Positions 9,930 to 20,830 of a DNA stretch of 64,000 bases are shown here, one piece after another. The stretch is from Mixophyes australis (Eukaryota > Chordata > Amphibia > Anura > Limnodynastidae). The notes beneath the pieces are model-generated. The model was not told the DNA's origin. It was given only the letters and a program-made list of their open reading frames with translations, and did not search any database. The stretch's first letter is position 1. Each line of letters begins with the position of its first letter. Location of the stretch: the NCBI GenBank assembly GCA_036250195.1, contig JAVHZZ010000003.1:17624504-17688503 (forward strand), in the 5' to 3' direction. A program made the translations under genes and the position numbers.

Positions 9930-12028
9930 TTTTCCCCTTTTAATCTTCCAGAAAATATGCTCTCACTGTATAAGATAATAATACAGCAACATTTCCTCTT
10001 GTGAATGTAAATGATATAGAAGAGTCACCCACTGATGATCAGGCAGAAACACAAGGAACATTTGCTATATTGATTCTATAGGAGGATGATTAATAGTACA
10101 GCAGTTGTATATATTCAGTGACTTGTCAGAAAACAAATATCCACAGTTTTCAGTACTCTAGTTTTTTTAAATGATGCAGTATATTCACCAAGAGTTGAAC
10201 TGACAAGGATATAGGAAAAAATGCAGTATGAAGTGTCCTCTTCACAAATAAGCAAACTTAGTAATTATCAGACAGACACTAAAGCAGGCTCCAACATGAC
10301 TAATTATGAGACAGTAGTAGTTCTTGGAGCCCCGGTAAGCTTCTTGCCCAGTGAATTGAATACAAATGGTACCTCCACTCTGATGCTTCAACGTATGTGC
10401 TCAGGCAACTGCTGAGACAGTTGGGAATTAGAGATGATCTGTCTTCTACGCCGGCAAGATGGTGCTTGGCAGGCTTTTCACAGTCAAAATCTGGGGCAGC
10501 AGACAGACTCCAAACAAGAGACCAAGGGGTACTCTTTAACAAGTCCAGTTCTCAAGAAGGACACCCACTCCCCATACACAAGTGCAGTTCTGGATGAACA
10601 CAGGGATGGTCTGTGACCTCCTCAAACTCTATGAATATGTGCCAGGCACTCCTCACTGACCGAAGGACCAGCGCCAACGATCATAGACCCAGAAGGTTTT
10701 GGTAAAAAAGGGGTCAAAATACAGCTTAAAATCAAGAATATAAACAGGAGGAGAGGAAGGAACCTGTGTTGTACTCCATGCACTTGCAGACCACTCCTTC
10801 CTTCAAGTCTTAGTAAAACTTTTATTCAAATCAATACCCTCAAATAATGTTATTGTGTAAAATGAAAAGAGGAAGTTCAGATTTTTTTGGGGTTCCGCTT
10901 TCATTTTAGTGATTGACGCAACTTCCACCCTCACTCACCCCTTCTCTCAGCTGCTACACTAGTGTCTTTTTGTGAGGTTGGTGACTTGTGTCATTAGATA
11001 TTTGTGAACATGGAGCCTCCCCAAGGCTTTTACCTGAGTTAGGTTCCAGATCACTATTATCACCAGTAGCCAGTTCCGAGCAATTCTGTAAGTGCTGATT
11101 TATACTTCCAGCATTGTGTGTATTTATCTGGTCTCCTTTTGTTGGTGCAAATGATGGTGACATCTGGAAAGCTCCTGTGTTCCAGAAAATCAAAGATAAA
11201 CACAGATCTCAACTGTAATAACTGCAAATTCCAATTTTTTTTAAAATTTATTTCAGGTCAACCGCACATTTTTATAATTCTGACTGTATTTTGTAACTTT
11301 AAAAGTTTTCTCCATGTTACTCAGATTTCTCCATGTACAGTATATTCACGAGAGGAAAATGTCACTGGAGATATACAGCAGAAAATTAAACTAGTTATAC
11401 TAATTTTTTAACAGCAACTCTTATTTTAATTGCAAAGGTTTCTGATGGGTTTGAAGATGATAATTTGTTACTAACAGTAGAAATATTTAGGACGTGACTT
11501 GATGGGCAGTATTACCCAGGGGTGGAAGATTTGTTTTTCATACAGATAATATATCATACTATAACCTTGTACCAGCTCCTCATAGCTCCTATTTTGCTAA
11601 TGACCTAATTTTTATTTTCAATTGATAGTTTGAGATCTGCATAGAATTGACATAGTTGAATCAAGAAGATAGACAGGTTGACATATTTTCCTAAATATCT
11701 CATCAAATTTGTTTTGATCCCCTTGTAAACATGCTAAGTGTCCGTACTTAGTGTCCTTAAAAGAACTATATTCCTACTGAAATATTTTTACTAGAGCTCA
11801 ATTTACTATCCCCACTGTTTGTACCTCTACATTAGCAGTAGAGAAGCCAAATATTATAGTGACATTACAAAATGACATTTATTATCCTGTACTGCAAGAC
11901 ACTATCAAATTATTGTCCTATAAACTCCATCATTTTAGAGCTTCTCCTGACAGATTGTTTTCTTTCTATCTAAAGATGTTTAATGCTTTGATAAGTATGT
12001 AAATACTAATTTAAACAGTATTCCAGAC

Positions 12029-12464
12029 GCAGCTGGTACCACATACAATATGGGATATACCGAGCGCTGGCTTGTTGCCAAGCAGCTGGTACCATATATA
12101 ATGTGGGATATACCGAGCGCGGGCTTATTTTTCTCTGGTTTTGTTTCAAAATATTGCCTTTTTGTCATAGCAGCTGTCCATCAAGCCTATATAAGGCACA
12201 TTTGGGTGTGGCTCACAAGCCAGCCTTTGTTAGATGTATACCCCTATACCTGGGAGGTGAGTGCATCTGATTTTAACTGCATTTTAATAGTGTTTAAAGC
12301 ATATAGGTCAGTGTAGGACCTGCATATAATGAGGTACCCTTGACGTGGGATGCAGGCTTAAGTCTTTTGATCAAAATATGAACTAATACCTCATATTTTC
12401 ATTTTGCTAGACACACACAGATATACAGTTTAAAGGATAAGCGCTGACAACTTTCTTTCTGTTT
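12029..12464. mobile_element. 436-bp unclassified insertion with 12-bp target duplication
   Basis: AGTATTCCAGAC occurs at 12017-12028 and 12465-12476. Copy B at about 49398-49409 has a single AGTATTGCAGTC in the same context, the unoccupied site. The insert starts with two tandem monomers of about 52 bp (GCAGCTGGTACCAYATAYAA and GGGATATACCGAGCGC) and ends ...CTGACAACTTTCTTTCTGTTT with no poly(A). There is no coding capacity. A variable-length target duplication suggests retroposition, possibly of a Penelope-like or SINE-type unit. I cannot name the family. Confidence 0.8.
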
Positions 12465-12599
12465 AGTATTCCAGACAAACTATGTTATCTAAATTGTTAC
12501 TTTACAGCTGCTGTTCAACTGCCATTTATATTAAAGCCTATGTCTGCTGTCAGCTTACTGTTTACATAGGATCCAATAGAGATTGTTGTATAAAATGTG

Positions 12600-13505
12600 T
12601 TAATGAAGATCGATTTTCCTTACACAGCAGAGAACAGCAAGAATGGAACGTTTCAGATTTCTGTTGCTGACTATTAACATAACCGAGTGCAGACTTGGGT
12701 AGGAAACATAGGAAATATTGCACAGATAATTGTATAATGGGTTTCGTAACTGGAAGGTTAAAGGCGTCAAGATTATACCTGTAAAACAGAGGACATAAAA
12801 GAACAGAAAAGAGGCCATATTTATAAGTGCCATTATGTGGGCAACAAGTTGAGGTTTTTTGAATCCCGAATCTTTGCTGCTCATATTCCTGGTGTGTTTC
12901 AGGAGTGATACAATCAGAAGAGAAATGGCTGCACCAAATATGAGGAACGGCATGAAGGATCCTCCAAAGTTGATGATAATTAAATTGAAGTAATTTATAT
13001 CAAGAGTTATATTTCCATCATTAGTACCATTGATGATATGTGTAGAATTCATGTGGTGTCCTGAGAACAAAAACCATACACTTGGCAGACTGCAGAGAAC
13101 AGACACCATCATTGACGATAGAAGCAGCCACGGCACCAAAGTGGAGATGTTCATCTTAAGTCTCAGAAATAATCCGTTGCTGTAGTTTGTGATCTTTACA
13201 CAGTAGAACACACAGAGCACGGTGCCCCACCACAGGCTGCAGAACTCTACAGATAATGCTGCAATTGCAAAATATTCCAAAATGTTTTTAACTTGATTTA
13301 AAATCTCAGAATTAAATAGCCATAATATTAGAAGAATGATCCTCACCGCTCCCAGGCTGGTCACGATAATGTCCACAGTTTGTAGAGTTTGACCCTTCTG
13401 CCACCAAATGAAGTTGTTTGTCACTATAAATGCATTGAGAAGTAATCCGATGATCACCAACGTGTAAATTGCAATTAATAACAAAAGTAAAGTTGTGTAA
13501 TCCAT
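12600..13505 (-). CDS. Taste receptor type 2 (bitter receptor), TAS2R gene A
   Basis: Single-exon seven-helix receptor of 301 residues, normal for TAS2R. The frame opens 19 codons earlier at 13562, but the Met at 13505 gives the canonical short N-terminus (MDYTT then TM1), so I prefer it. Family marks: GLLLNAFI in TM1 (20-27), the TM2 arginine R55 with LILW, FYCVKI in TM3 (100-105), SLLKHTRNM at the end of TM5, AHIMALINMASFLFFY in TM6, and YPSLHSVMLIVSNRNLK in TM7. Three N-glycosylation sequons (N153, N159, N165) lie in extracellular loop 2. Proteins of this family sit in the membrane of taste and other chemosensory cells and signal through gustducin-type G proteins. No break is seen. Paralogue B is at 49534-50439, about 84% identical in protein by my count. 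Which bitter compounds it binds cannot be read from sequence. Confidence 0.93.
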   Translation of the reverse strand: MDYTTLLLLLIAIYTLVIIGLLLNAFIVTNNFIWWQKGQTLQTVDIIVTSLGAVRIILLILWLFNSEILNQVKNILEYFAIAALSVEFCSLWWGTVLCVFYCVKITNYSNGLFLRLKMNISTLVPWLLLSSMMVSVLCSLPSVWFLFSGHHMNSTHIINGTNDGNITLDINYFNLIIINFGGSFMPFLIFGAAISLLIVSLLKHTRNMSSKDSGFKKPQLVAHIMALINMASFLFFYVLCFTGIILTPLTFQLRNPLYNYLCNISYVSYPSLHSVMLIVSNRNLKRSILAVLCCVRKIDLH

Positions 13506-15540
13506 CTTTTCTGTCTCAGAATCATGTAATTTTGTCAGAGAATCATCATAACCCCCCAGCACTGTACTTTCTTGCTTATTCTATATGAGACACCTGCTGT
13601 GTGACATGAGATGATATTGAGCTAAAATTAAACATAGAACTGCTTGTATACGTTTTGCATGATATTTGGTTACCAATCTCCAAGTACGTAAATTATTGAG
13701 AATGAAATTGAATGCAATCATTTTCATACCTCTAAGCAGTGTGAAAATCTCTGTTATGCATTTGTTAAAGCACCTGATAGCTTTGTAGATATAAAAATGA
13801 TGTTTAACTGCAATATACAATATATACTTCAATACAATATTTATCTAATATAATACTTACTTTTATAGTATATTTATAGCCAATAAGCAAAAGATTCAAG
13901 AATACAATGGAAATTAAAGGACAGATTATTTTTTCATTTCTTATTTAAAATAAACACTGACAACTGTGGATCCCTGTAAGTTCTAGTCCTAAATAGATGT
14001 ATAGGAAAAGGTAACAATGAATAGATACACTTGATTGTAAACCTTTATCTTTAATAGTCATATTAATGTAATGACCCTGAGTGTTCATGGGAACCTAAGT
14101 GTTTAAAAACCAGGTGTATCTTGGACCCTCTGGCTCCTGCCTGAAGGTGTCTGAGCTATATTTTCAGTAAATTTAAGGCATAGTTCATATGTCCATGAGT
14201 CCCCTTTTTCCCCCATCCAATCTAACCCATTGGAGCAACCTCACAGAATCACCAGTGAAATAATTAGTACCACCTGTGGATCTTTTAAAATGTGTCCATC
14301 AGTAATTACTACACCTGTGCTCCAGCTCAGGGATATCGAAAAGATGCACTATTAGGAGACAATGAGGACTGGATTTGGGAAACACTGATTTAGAGGAAGG
14401 CAAGTGACAGTAGTTCCAACCAGAGAAGCAGAAAAGGGGGTAGTGGGAAAATCAGAGCTAAGTGAAGCTAAGCAGGACAGCAGTGGTGTGAGAATCAGCA
14501 CTGTTTTGAAAGTTACGCCCAAATTGGTCCCAAGACAAAGACATGGTAATCGCAGATATAGCAGATGGATTTCAGAAGAACACCAATGGAGGAAAAAAAC
14601 GTGGAGATCGCACGGTTGTGTCCTATGCCCGGTACGCCTCATCAGCTACCTTACAAGAGAGAGACCAGCAGGAGCCAAGGGAAGTAGTTATCCCTTTTTG
14701 TACATTTTAGAGGGGAAGGTGAAGAGCCTGGGTTAAATTGACACTGTTGCTTTGGAATTTGGAGAAAAAGAGAGAAGGTTGATTTGGGTTTTAGGCATTT
14801 TAGTGCAGAGGAGGATCTAACAACATGTTTAAAGCCCACAGAGGAGGCGTTATAGGTCCAGGATCTGAGAGATATATATAGACTGTTTGTGCAGAAGATT
14901 CAGGAGGCTTGCATCTGTTACCTATGCAGGACTCTCAGCGATTGAGTAAGGGAAAAATGGACTCTTACTTTGGCCCTGGATGAGCCATGATCAGGAAGCC
15001 ACACTGAAGCCAGAATAACACCTTGTTTTAAATTCTTGTTATTGTAGAAGATGGGAGCTGGGCACACTCTCGCCTCTCATGGAAATGTTTCTCTGATCAC
15101 TTACAGATATGGGCTTTTAGAATGCCTTACAATTGATCAAAGTTTATCGTTGAAGATTTAAACTGTTTTACAAATGAATAATATACGTTCATCCAAGATG
15201 ATGCTCACAAAATATTTCTGTTATACAGCTTTCTTTTCTTTTTTGTCAGGACAGCAATAATATTTAAACAGTATAATTCTCACTTGACAATCTCTAGCAC
15301 TAATTTACAATAGTTCCACTTTGTATTAGATCAGTCAGCTTGACCACCACCTATTACCCAGTGCACAGGAAACACAACATTTTAAAGTTTAAACTCCTCG
15401 CCAGATCTAGCTTGATTGACAGATGTCAAACCCAATGCAACAAAATACGAGGTTAATTTCACTTCCACCAGTCTGCACCTCATTTCCCACAGTGTGGATA
15501 TAAAAGTATGTTAAAATTGTGTATTTTTTTGTGATGATGT

Positions 15541-15934
15541 TGAGAAATGTGATTTTGCTAAGCTGACGCCATCTTGTTGCCTTATAGCCATTTTGTTCAG
15601 TTATAGCTTAAAGACAGATTAGATGCACCTGGTTTGTAGGAGTAATTCATTATTTGCAAGGCTATACTTATAACCATGGACATAGTAGACAGGAGATAAG
15701 CCAACCTCCCCTGGGGAGTATTCCTGTGTGACAATGAGAGAATGTAGTAACATCTGTGTAAAGGAAACATGAGTGGTTAAAACATTTTGGGGCGTAGATA
15801 GGGACTTGTAACTAATAAAGCTGAGCTAATTGTACACGTAAACCATGCAGTGTATTTAATTCTCTCCAGCTGATGAGCTCATAACTGATAAACTGACACT
15901 TACAGGTGAACAATCTGATTTAGATTTGACAGCA
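15541..15934 (+). repeat. 5' LTR of ERV-1
   Basis: Starts TGAGAAATGTGA and ends ATTTGACAGCA, 394 bp. The block from 15556 (TGCTAAGCTGACGCC) onward aligns with 27596-28007 at roughly 90%. A polyadenylation signal AATAAA lies at 15814-15819, followed by the R/U5 part with TTAATTCTCTCCAGCTGAT. Relative to the 3' LTR it lacks about 35 bp near 15799. The left end is fixed by the unoccupied site in copy B. Confidence 0.88.
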
Positions 15935-15935
15935 T

Positions 15936-15954
15936 TGGAGGTCCACACCAAGAC
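15936..15954 (+). promoter_or_regulatory. Primer-binding site of ERV-1, degenerate tRNA-Gln type
   Basis: TGGAGGTCCACACCAAGAC follows the LTR by one base. It fits the tRNA-Gln form TGGAGGTCC-CACC-AGA with one inserted base and one substitution. ERV-3 has the same start at the same place, which supports the call. A further TGGAGGTCGCCCTGG near 16000 is probably a chance or duplicated copy. Confidence 0.6.
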
Positions 15955-16186
15955 TGCTGACCTGAGCCAAGGACAGACAGAACTGGAGGTCGCCCTGGAC
16001 ACAGGACTCTGACTATAACCCGGGTGAGCAGAGTTTTCTATTCGTCAGGCTCCTCTGTTTAGAGCTTCCTCATATCCATCTAAGGTGTAGGACACGCAGA
16101 TCTGCAAGTCTCAGAATTATACAGTTACTAACAATTTGTGTATTGTAATTGTATTGGTAATTAGATTTCTGAAAGATGAGTGAATT

Positions 16187-16778
16187 TTGAGTGCATGTGT
16201 GATACACCAACACCATCCCCAGAACTTTGTCAAGAAGTTTAGAAAGAGTTTTCAGACCTTCATCCCAGATGCTGTCAGGCTATTCTGCAAAAGGGGCATC
16301 CATTGCACAGAGCCCACAGAACGGGACATTCAGTGTAAGGAGTCCAAAAGGGGCATCCAGTGTATGGAGCCCAAAATGGGCATCTAGGGCCTGATTCATT
16401 AAGGATCTTATTTGAAGAGGTATCTTATTTCAGTCTCCTGGACAAAACCATGTTACAATGCAAGGGGTGCAAACTAGTTTTCTGTTTTGCACATAAGTTA
16501 AATACTGACTGTTTTTTCATGTAGCACACAAATATCAACTTTAAATTTCAGTGTACAAATATGCTATCAAGTATTTGTGTGCTACATGAAAAAACAGTCA
16601 GTATTTAACTTCAGTGCAAAACAGAAAACTAGTTTGCACCCCTTGCATTGTAACATGGTTTTGTCCAGGAGACTGAAATAAGATACCTCTTCATTTAAGA
16701 TCCTTAATGAATCAGGCCCCTAGTGTACGGAGGCCAAAGAACCGGAAATCCAGTGTGTGGAGTCCAAAGAACCAGACA
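16187..16778 (+). pseudogene. ERV-1 gag-like region with 9-11-codon tandem repeats
   Basis: The frame from 16187 reads 66 codons and ends in short repeats of the form R-G/D-I-Q/H-C-x-E-x-K (for example RGIHCTEP, RDIQCKESK, RGIQCMEPK). The foldback MITE interrupts it at 16387. Beyond the MITE, 16720-16778 resumes the same pattern in a compatible frame (CTEAK, IQCVESKEP) until the L2 LINE begins. After the LINE, about 21865-21950 shows a further degraded unit (VSKERDVHYW), and ERV-3 has similar units. Where in Gag this falls is unknown; a Gag position is inferred from its location between leader and pol. Confidence 0.55.
16387..16719. mobile_element. Foldback MITE with 3-bp target duplication
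   Basis: A 333-bp near-perfect palindrome. It begins GGGCCTGATTCATTAAGGAT and ends with the complement, and the arms continue through GGATCTTA, CAGTCTCCTGGACAAAACCA and TGTAGCACACAAATA. CTA lies on both sides (16384-16386 and 16720-16722). Removing it restores the host repeat GGGCATCTAGTGTACGG, which fits neighbouring repeat units. A 3-bp duplication and these termini suggest a PIF/Harbinger-type MITE. The same terminal motif ends the composite repeats near 35237, 56965 and 61837. Confidence 0.88.
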
Positions 16779-17106
16779 TTATTATTATTATTATTATTAT
16801 TATTATCATTTATTTGTAAGGCGTCACAAGGTTTCCGCAGCGCCGTACACAGTACGAACAGTAGACTATACAGGGTAAAACAGTACAGAACAATAAACAC
16901 AAAGTACCAGTACTCCAGAAGCTCCAGGCAGGCAAATACAGTAGAGATGGAGCGGAAGAACAGGTATGGAGACAGAAAGGAAGGGGGGCCATGCTCATAC
17001 GAGCTTACATCCTAAGGGAGGGTAAACAAATCAGGCACAGAAGGGAGCCAGTGAAGCAAAGGGGAGAGACAAAAGGGTCCAGGGGAGAAACAGAAGAGAT
17101 GAGAGG

Positions 17107-20085
17107 TTAAGTGGATGGTTGGTAGGCCTTGAGGAACAGGTGAGTTTTAAGTGCCCTCTTGAAGGAGCACAGATTGGGTGAGAGACGGATGGAGCGAGGG
17201 AGGTCGTTCCAGTGAAGGGGGGCAGCGCGGGAGAAGCCTTGGATTCTGGAGTGGGAAGAGGTGATCAGTGTGGAGGAGAGGCGGCGATCATTGGCCGAGC
17301 ACAGGGAGCTGGCGGGAGTGTGAATGGAGAGGAGGTTAGAGATGTAGGGGGCAGTAGAGTGGGAGAGAGCCTTGTAGGTGGTGGTAAGGAGTTTGAAAAG
17401 GATTCTGAAAGGGAAGGGGAGCCAGTGTAAGGCAAGACAGAGAGGGGAGGCAGAGGAGGAGCATCGTGAGAGGAAGATGAGTCTCGCAGCCGCATTGAGT
17501 ATAGAGCGGAGGGGGTAAAGGTGGGAGCAGGGGAGGCCAGTAAGGAGGAGGTTGCAGTAGTCGAGGCGGGAGATGATGAGAGCATGGATGATAGTTTTGG
17601 TGGCATCTTGAGAGAGGAAGGGACGGATGCGGGCAATGTTACGGAGTTGGAAGCGACAGGCTTGGGCAAGGGATTGAATGTGGGGGGCAAAAGAGAGAGA
17701 GGAGTCGAGAGTGACTCCCAGGCAGCGGAGTTGGGTGACAGAGGAGATAGTGGAGTTGTTAACAACGATAGAGAGGTTATGGTGGGAAGAGAGTCTGGGT
17801 GGGGGAAAGACAATGAGTTCAGTTTTGGAGATGTTAATTTTAAGAAAGCGTGAGGACATCCAGGAGGAGATGGCTGAGAGGCAGTCAGTTACACGAGAGA
17901 GGAAGGAGGAGGAAAGATCAGGAGAAGAGATGTAGAGTTGAATATCATCAGCATAAAGGTGATACTGAAGACCGAACGAGGAGATGAGAGCTCCAAGGGA
18001 GGAAGTATAGAGCGAAAAGAGTAGAGGGCCAAGAACAGAGCCCTGAGGGACTCCAACAGGGAGAGGGGAGGGGGTGGAGGAAGAACCAGACGTGGATACA
18101 GAGAAGGAGCGGTTGGCAAGGTATGAGGTGAACCAGGCATGGACAGAGCCAGAGAGGCCGAGAGAGAGAAGAGTTTGCAGCAGGATGGGGTGGTCGACGG
18201 TGTCGAAGGCCGCGGAGAAGTCAAGGAGGATGAGTATGAAGTAGTGACCCTTGGATTTGGCTAATAGGAGATCATTAGTAACTTTTGCCAGGGCTGTTTC
18301 GGTGGAGTGGAGGGGGCGGTAGCCGGATTGGAGAGGGTCAAAGAGGGAGTTGTCAGAGAGGTGTCTGGTGAGGCGGCTGCAGACAATCCGCTCAAGTAAT
18401 TTGGAGGCATATGGGAGAAGAGAGATAGGGTGGTAGTTAGCAAGAGAGGTGGGGTCAAGATTGGGTTTCTTGAGGATAGGGGAGATAAGAGCGTGTTTGA
18501 ATGAGGAGGGGACAACACCAGAGGAGAGTGATAGGTTGAAGAGGTGTGCGAGGTAAGAGCAGGCAGTAGGAGAGAGAGAACGCAGGAGGTGGAAGGGGAT
18601 GGGATCGAGAGGACAGGTAGAGGGTGGAGAGGCAAGAATAAGGGAGCGAACTTCTTCACCTGATGTGGGGATGAAGGAGCACCACAGCTGGTTGATGGCG
18701 GGAGGTGAAGCGGTGAGGGTGGCGGGAGCGGGGTGGGAGGAGATGTTCAGTCTGATGGCTTCAATTTTGGAAGAGAAAAAGGAGGCGAAGTCAGAAGCAG
18801 AAAAAGAAGGCGGGACAGTGGGAGGGGGGGAGAGGAGGGAGTTGAAAGTGGCAAAGAGGCGGCGGGGATTGGAGGACTGAGAAGAAATGAGTGACTTAAA
18901 GAAGGATTGTTTAGCGAGGGACAGGGCAGAGCAGAAAGAGGAGAGGATGAATTTGAAGTGAAGGAAGTCAGCCAGGGAACGAGATTTCCTCCAGAGGCGT
19001 TCGGCTGTGCGAGAGCACTTTTGGAGGGAGCGGGTGTGTTTGGAGTGCCAGGGTTGGGGAATAAGGCGACGACGGCGGATGGAAGAGGCTGGGGCAACGG
19101 TGTCCAGGGCAGTAGTGAGGGATTGGTTGTAGAGAGAGGACGCCTGATCAGGGCAGGCCAGAGAGGGAAGGGGTGATAGGAGAGTATCAAGAGAGGAGGA
19201 GAAGGAGATGGGGTCGATAGCATCAAAGATATAGCTTAGTCAGGGTGGCTTTAGGCGAGGTAGAAGCTGGGGAGGAGGACAGAGTGAAGGAGAGGAGATG
19301 GTGGTCAGAGAGAGGGAAGGGAGAGTTGGAGAACTCAGAGAGATCACAGAGGTGAGAGAAGACAGGGTCGAGGGAGTGACCAAGACAGTGGGTAGGGGAG
19401 GAGGTCCACTGAGTGAGGCCAAGGGAGGAGGAAAGGGTGAGAAGTTTGATGGTGGCAGGGTCAGAACAGTTGTCAATGGGGATGTTAAAGTCAACCAGTA
19501 TAATGGAGGGCAGGTCAGAGGAAAGATAGTGGGGGAGCCAGGCGGCGAAGTTGTCGAGAAAAAGAGAGGTAGGGCCAGGGGGACGGTAGATGACGGAGAC
19601 ACGAGGTGGATGGGGGAGAAGAGCCGAATGGAGTGGACTTCAAAGGAGGAGAAGGAGAGGGAAGGTAAAGTGGGTATGACCCGAAAAGTGCAGTTAGGGG
19701 ATAGGAGGAGGCCCACTCCCCCAGCTGGATGCTCATCTGGTCTGGTGGAGTGGGTGAAAGAGAGGCCCCCATAGGAGAGAGCGGCAGGGGAGGCAGTGTC
19801 AGAGGAAGTGAGCCAGGTTTCAGTTATGGCAAGAAGATTAAGAGAGTTAGAGATGAACAGGTCGTGGATGGAGGGCAGTTTGTTACGGACAGACCTGGAG
19901 ATCCAGAGGGCACACGAAAAAGGGAGGGGTGGAGAAGGGGAGAAATGGATGAGATTGTCATGGTTGATGGAGCGAGGGGGGGGATGAGAGATGGGACAGA
20001 GAGATTTGGGCCCTTGACGGGGGCTAGGGGAGAGGATGGGTAAAGGGAAAGGAGCGAGGCGACATGATGAGAGACAGGGGAACAA
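17107..20085 (-). pseudogene. L2-like ORF2: AP endonuclease plus reverse transcriptase, two frameshifts
   Basis: About 990 codons. The endonuclease part begins near 19910 with WISRSVRNKLPSIHDL and ITETWL, and later has VDFNIPID and SDHHLLSF. The second half of this domain is in another frame (about 19610-19235). From 19239 down to 17107 the frame is open for about 710 codons with no stop: a linker, [19 protein letters not shown] RT fingers, [16 protein letters not shown] (catalytic Asp, near 18222), [20 protein letters not shown] (about 17944-17955), then the CR1/L2 C-terminal region with [18 protein letters not shown] and NDLPRSIR. Each shift looks like a single-base indel, so the copy died recently. 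Shadow frames on both strands look long because the sequence is C/T-rich. Confidence 0.9.
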
Positions 20086-20339
20086 GAGAACGGCCAGAGG
20101 AAGCAGGGGGGGTGAGGGAGAAGCGCAGAGGGGAGGGCAGCAATAGGGAGTCCGAAGTTGAACAGAGCACTAACGAACAGAGTAAACAGTGAGTAGGACG
20201 GTAGGGGCTATAGAACCGAGTAGAACAGAAAGGTAGTGGCAGAGACAGTATGGAGTGCAGTTGACATTCAAATAAAATTGAAGTAAAATGAAATATAATA
20301 AGATAAAATACAATACAATAGAATAAGTTATTAGGAGTT

Positions 20340-20830
20340 CTGGCGAGACGTGAGATCCAGAGAAAATGTAGGTCCCGAGTCCAGGTGACCAAAGGTTCAG
20401 GAGGGCCAAAGTCCAGGAAGGCCAGAAAGGCTAGGTGGGTCCAGGTTTTAGGAGAGCCAAAAGGACTAGGTTGGTCCAGAGTTCGGGAGGGCCAAAAGGA
20501 CAAAGGCGGGTCAACAGTTCTGGAGTGCCAGACGGACTAGGTTGGTCCAGAGATCAGGAGGGCCAAAAGGACTAGGAGGGTCCAGAGTTCAGGTGGGCCA
20601 AAAGGACTAGCTGGGTCCAGAGTTCAGGTGGGCCAAAAGGACTAGGTGGGTCCAGAATATAGGAGGGCCAACAAGGACTAGGAGGGTCCAGAGTTCAGGT
20701 GGGCCAAGGGACTAGGAGGGTCCAGAGTACAGGTGGGCCAGAAGGATGAGGTGGGTCCGGAGTACAGGTGGGCCAAAAGGACAAGGTGGGTTCAGAGAGC
20801 AGGTGGGATGATTGGACTAGGTAGGGTAGG
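20340..20830. repeat. 36-bp minisatellite in the LINE 5' region
   Basis: About 13 imperfect units of 32-37 bp with consensus GGTCCAGAGTTCAGGTGGGC followed by CAAAAGGACTAGGTG. Units differ by point changes and small indels. It lies upstream of the LINE ORF (minus strand), where L1- and L2-type elements may keep tandem promoter monomers. A promoter role is inference. Confidence 0.88.

Larger units (their letters stand above)
9930..15540. repeat. Segmental duplication, copy A, proximal part
   Basis: This stretch aligns co-linearly with 47400-52490. Landmarks shared in order are GAAAATATGCTC near 9952/47443, GGAGGATGATTAATAG near 10081/47572, TTTTTGTGAGRTTGGTGACTTG near 10965/48145, the TAS2R gene, AAATTAAAGGACAGATTATT near 13910/50850 and AGCAGGACAGCAGTGGTGTGAG near 14470/51415. 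Differences include the 436-bp insertion at 12029-12464 (A only), about 230 bp at 10620-10850 (A only) and the MITE at 48959-49133 (B only). Apart from the TAS2R gene there is no convincing coding sequence. The left boundary is approximate. Confidence 0.92.

Noticed and set aside
10221..11411. Several 60-97-codon frames in duplicon copy A
   Set aside because: Not preserved as frames in copy B, so no sign of coding.
15990..16010. Second TGGAGGTCGCCC as the ERV-1 primer-binding site
   Set aside because: The copy at 15936 is next to the LTR end and better placed; this one is about 60 bp further in.
18261..19226. Long minus-strand frames (132 and 159 codons) and the plus-strand frames of 89-158 codons in 17.2-20.0 kb
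   Set aside because: They are shadow frames of the C/T-rich LINE ORF, whose true phase is set by the [15 protein letters not shown] and ITETWL motifs.
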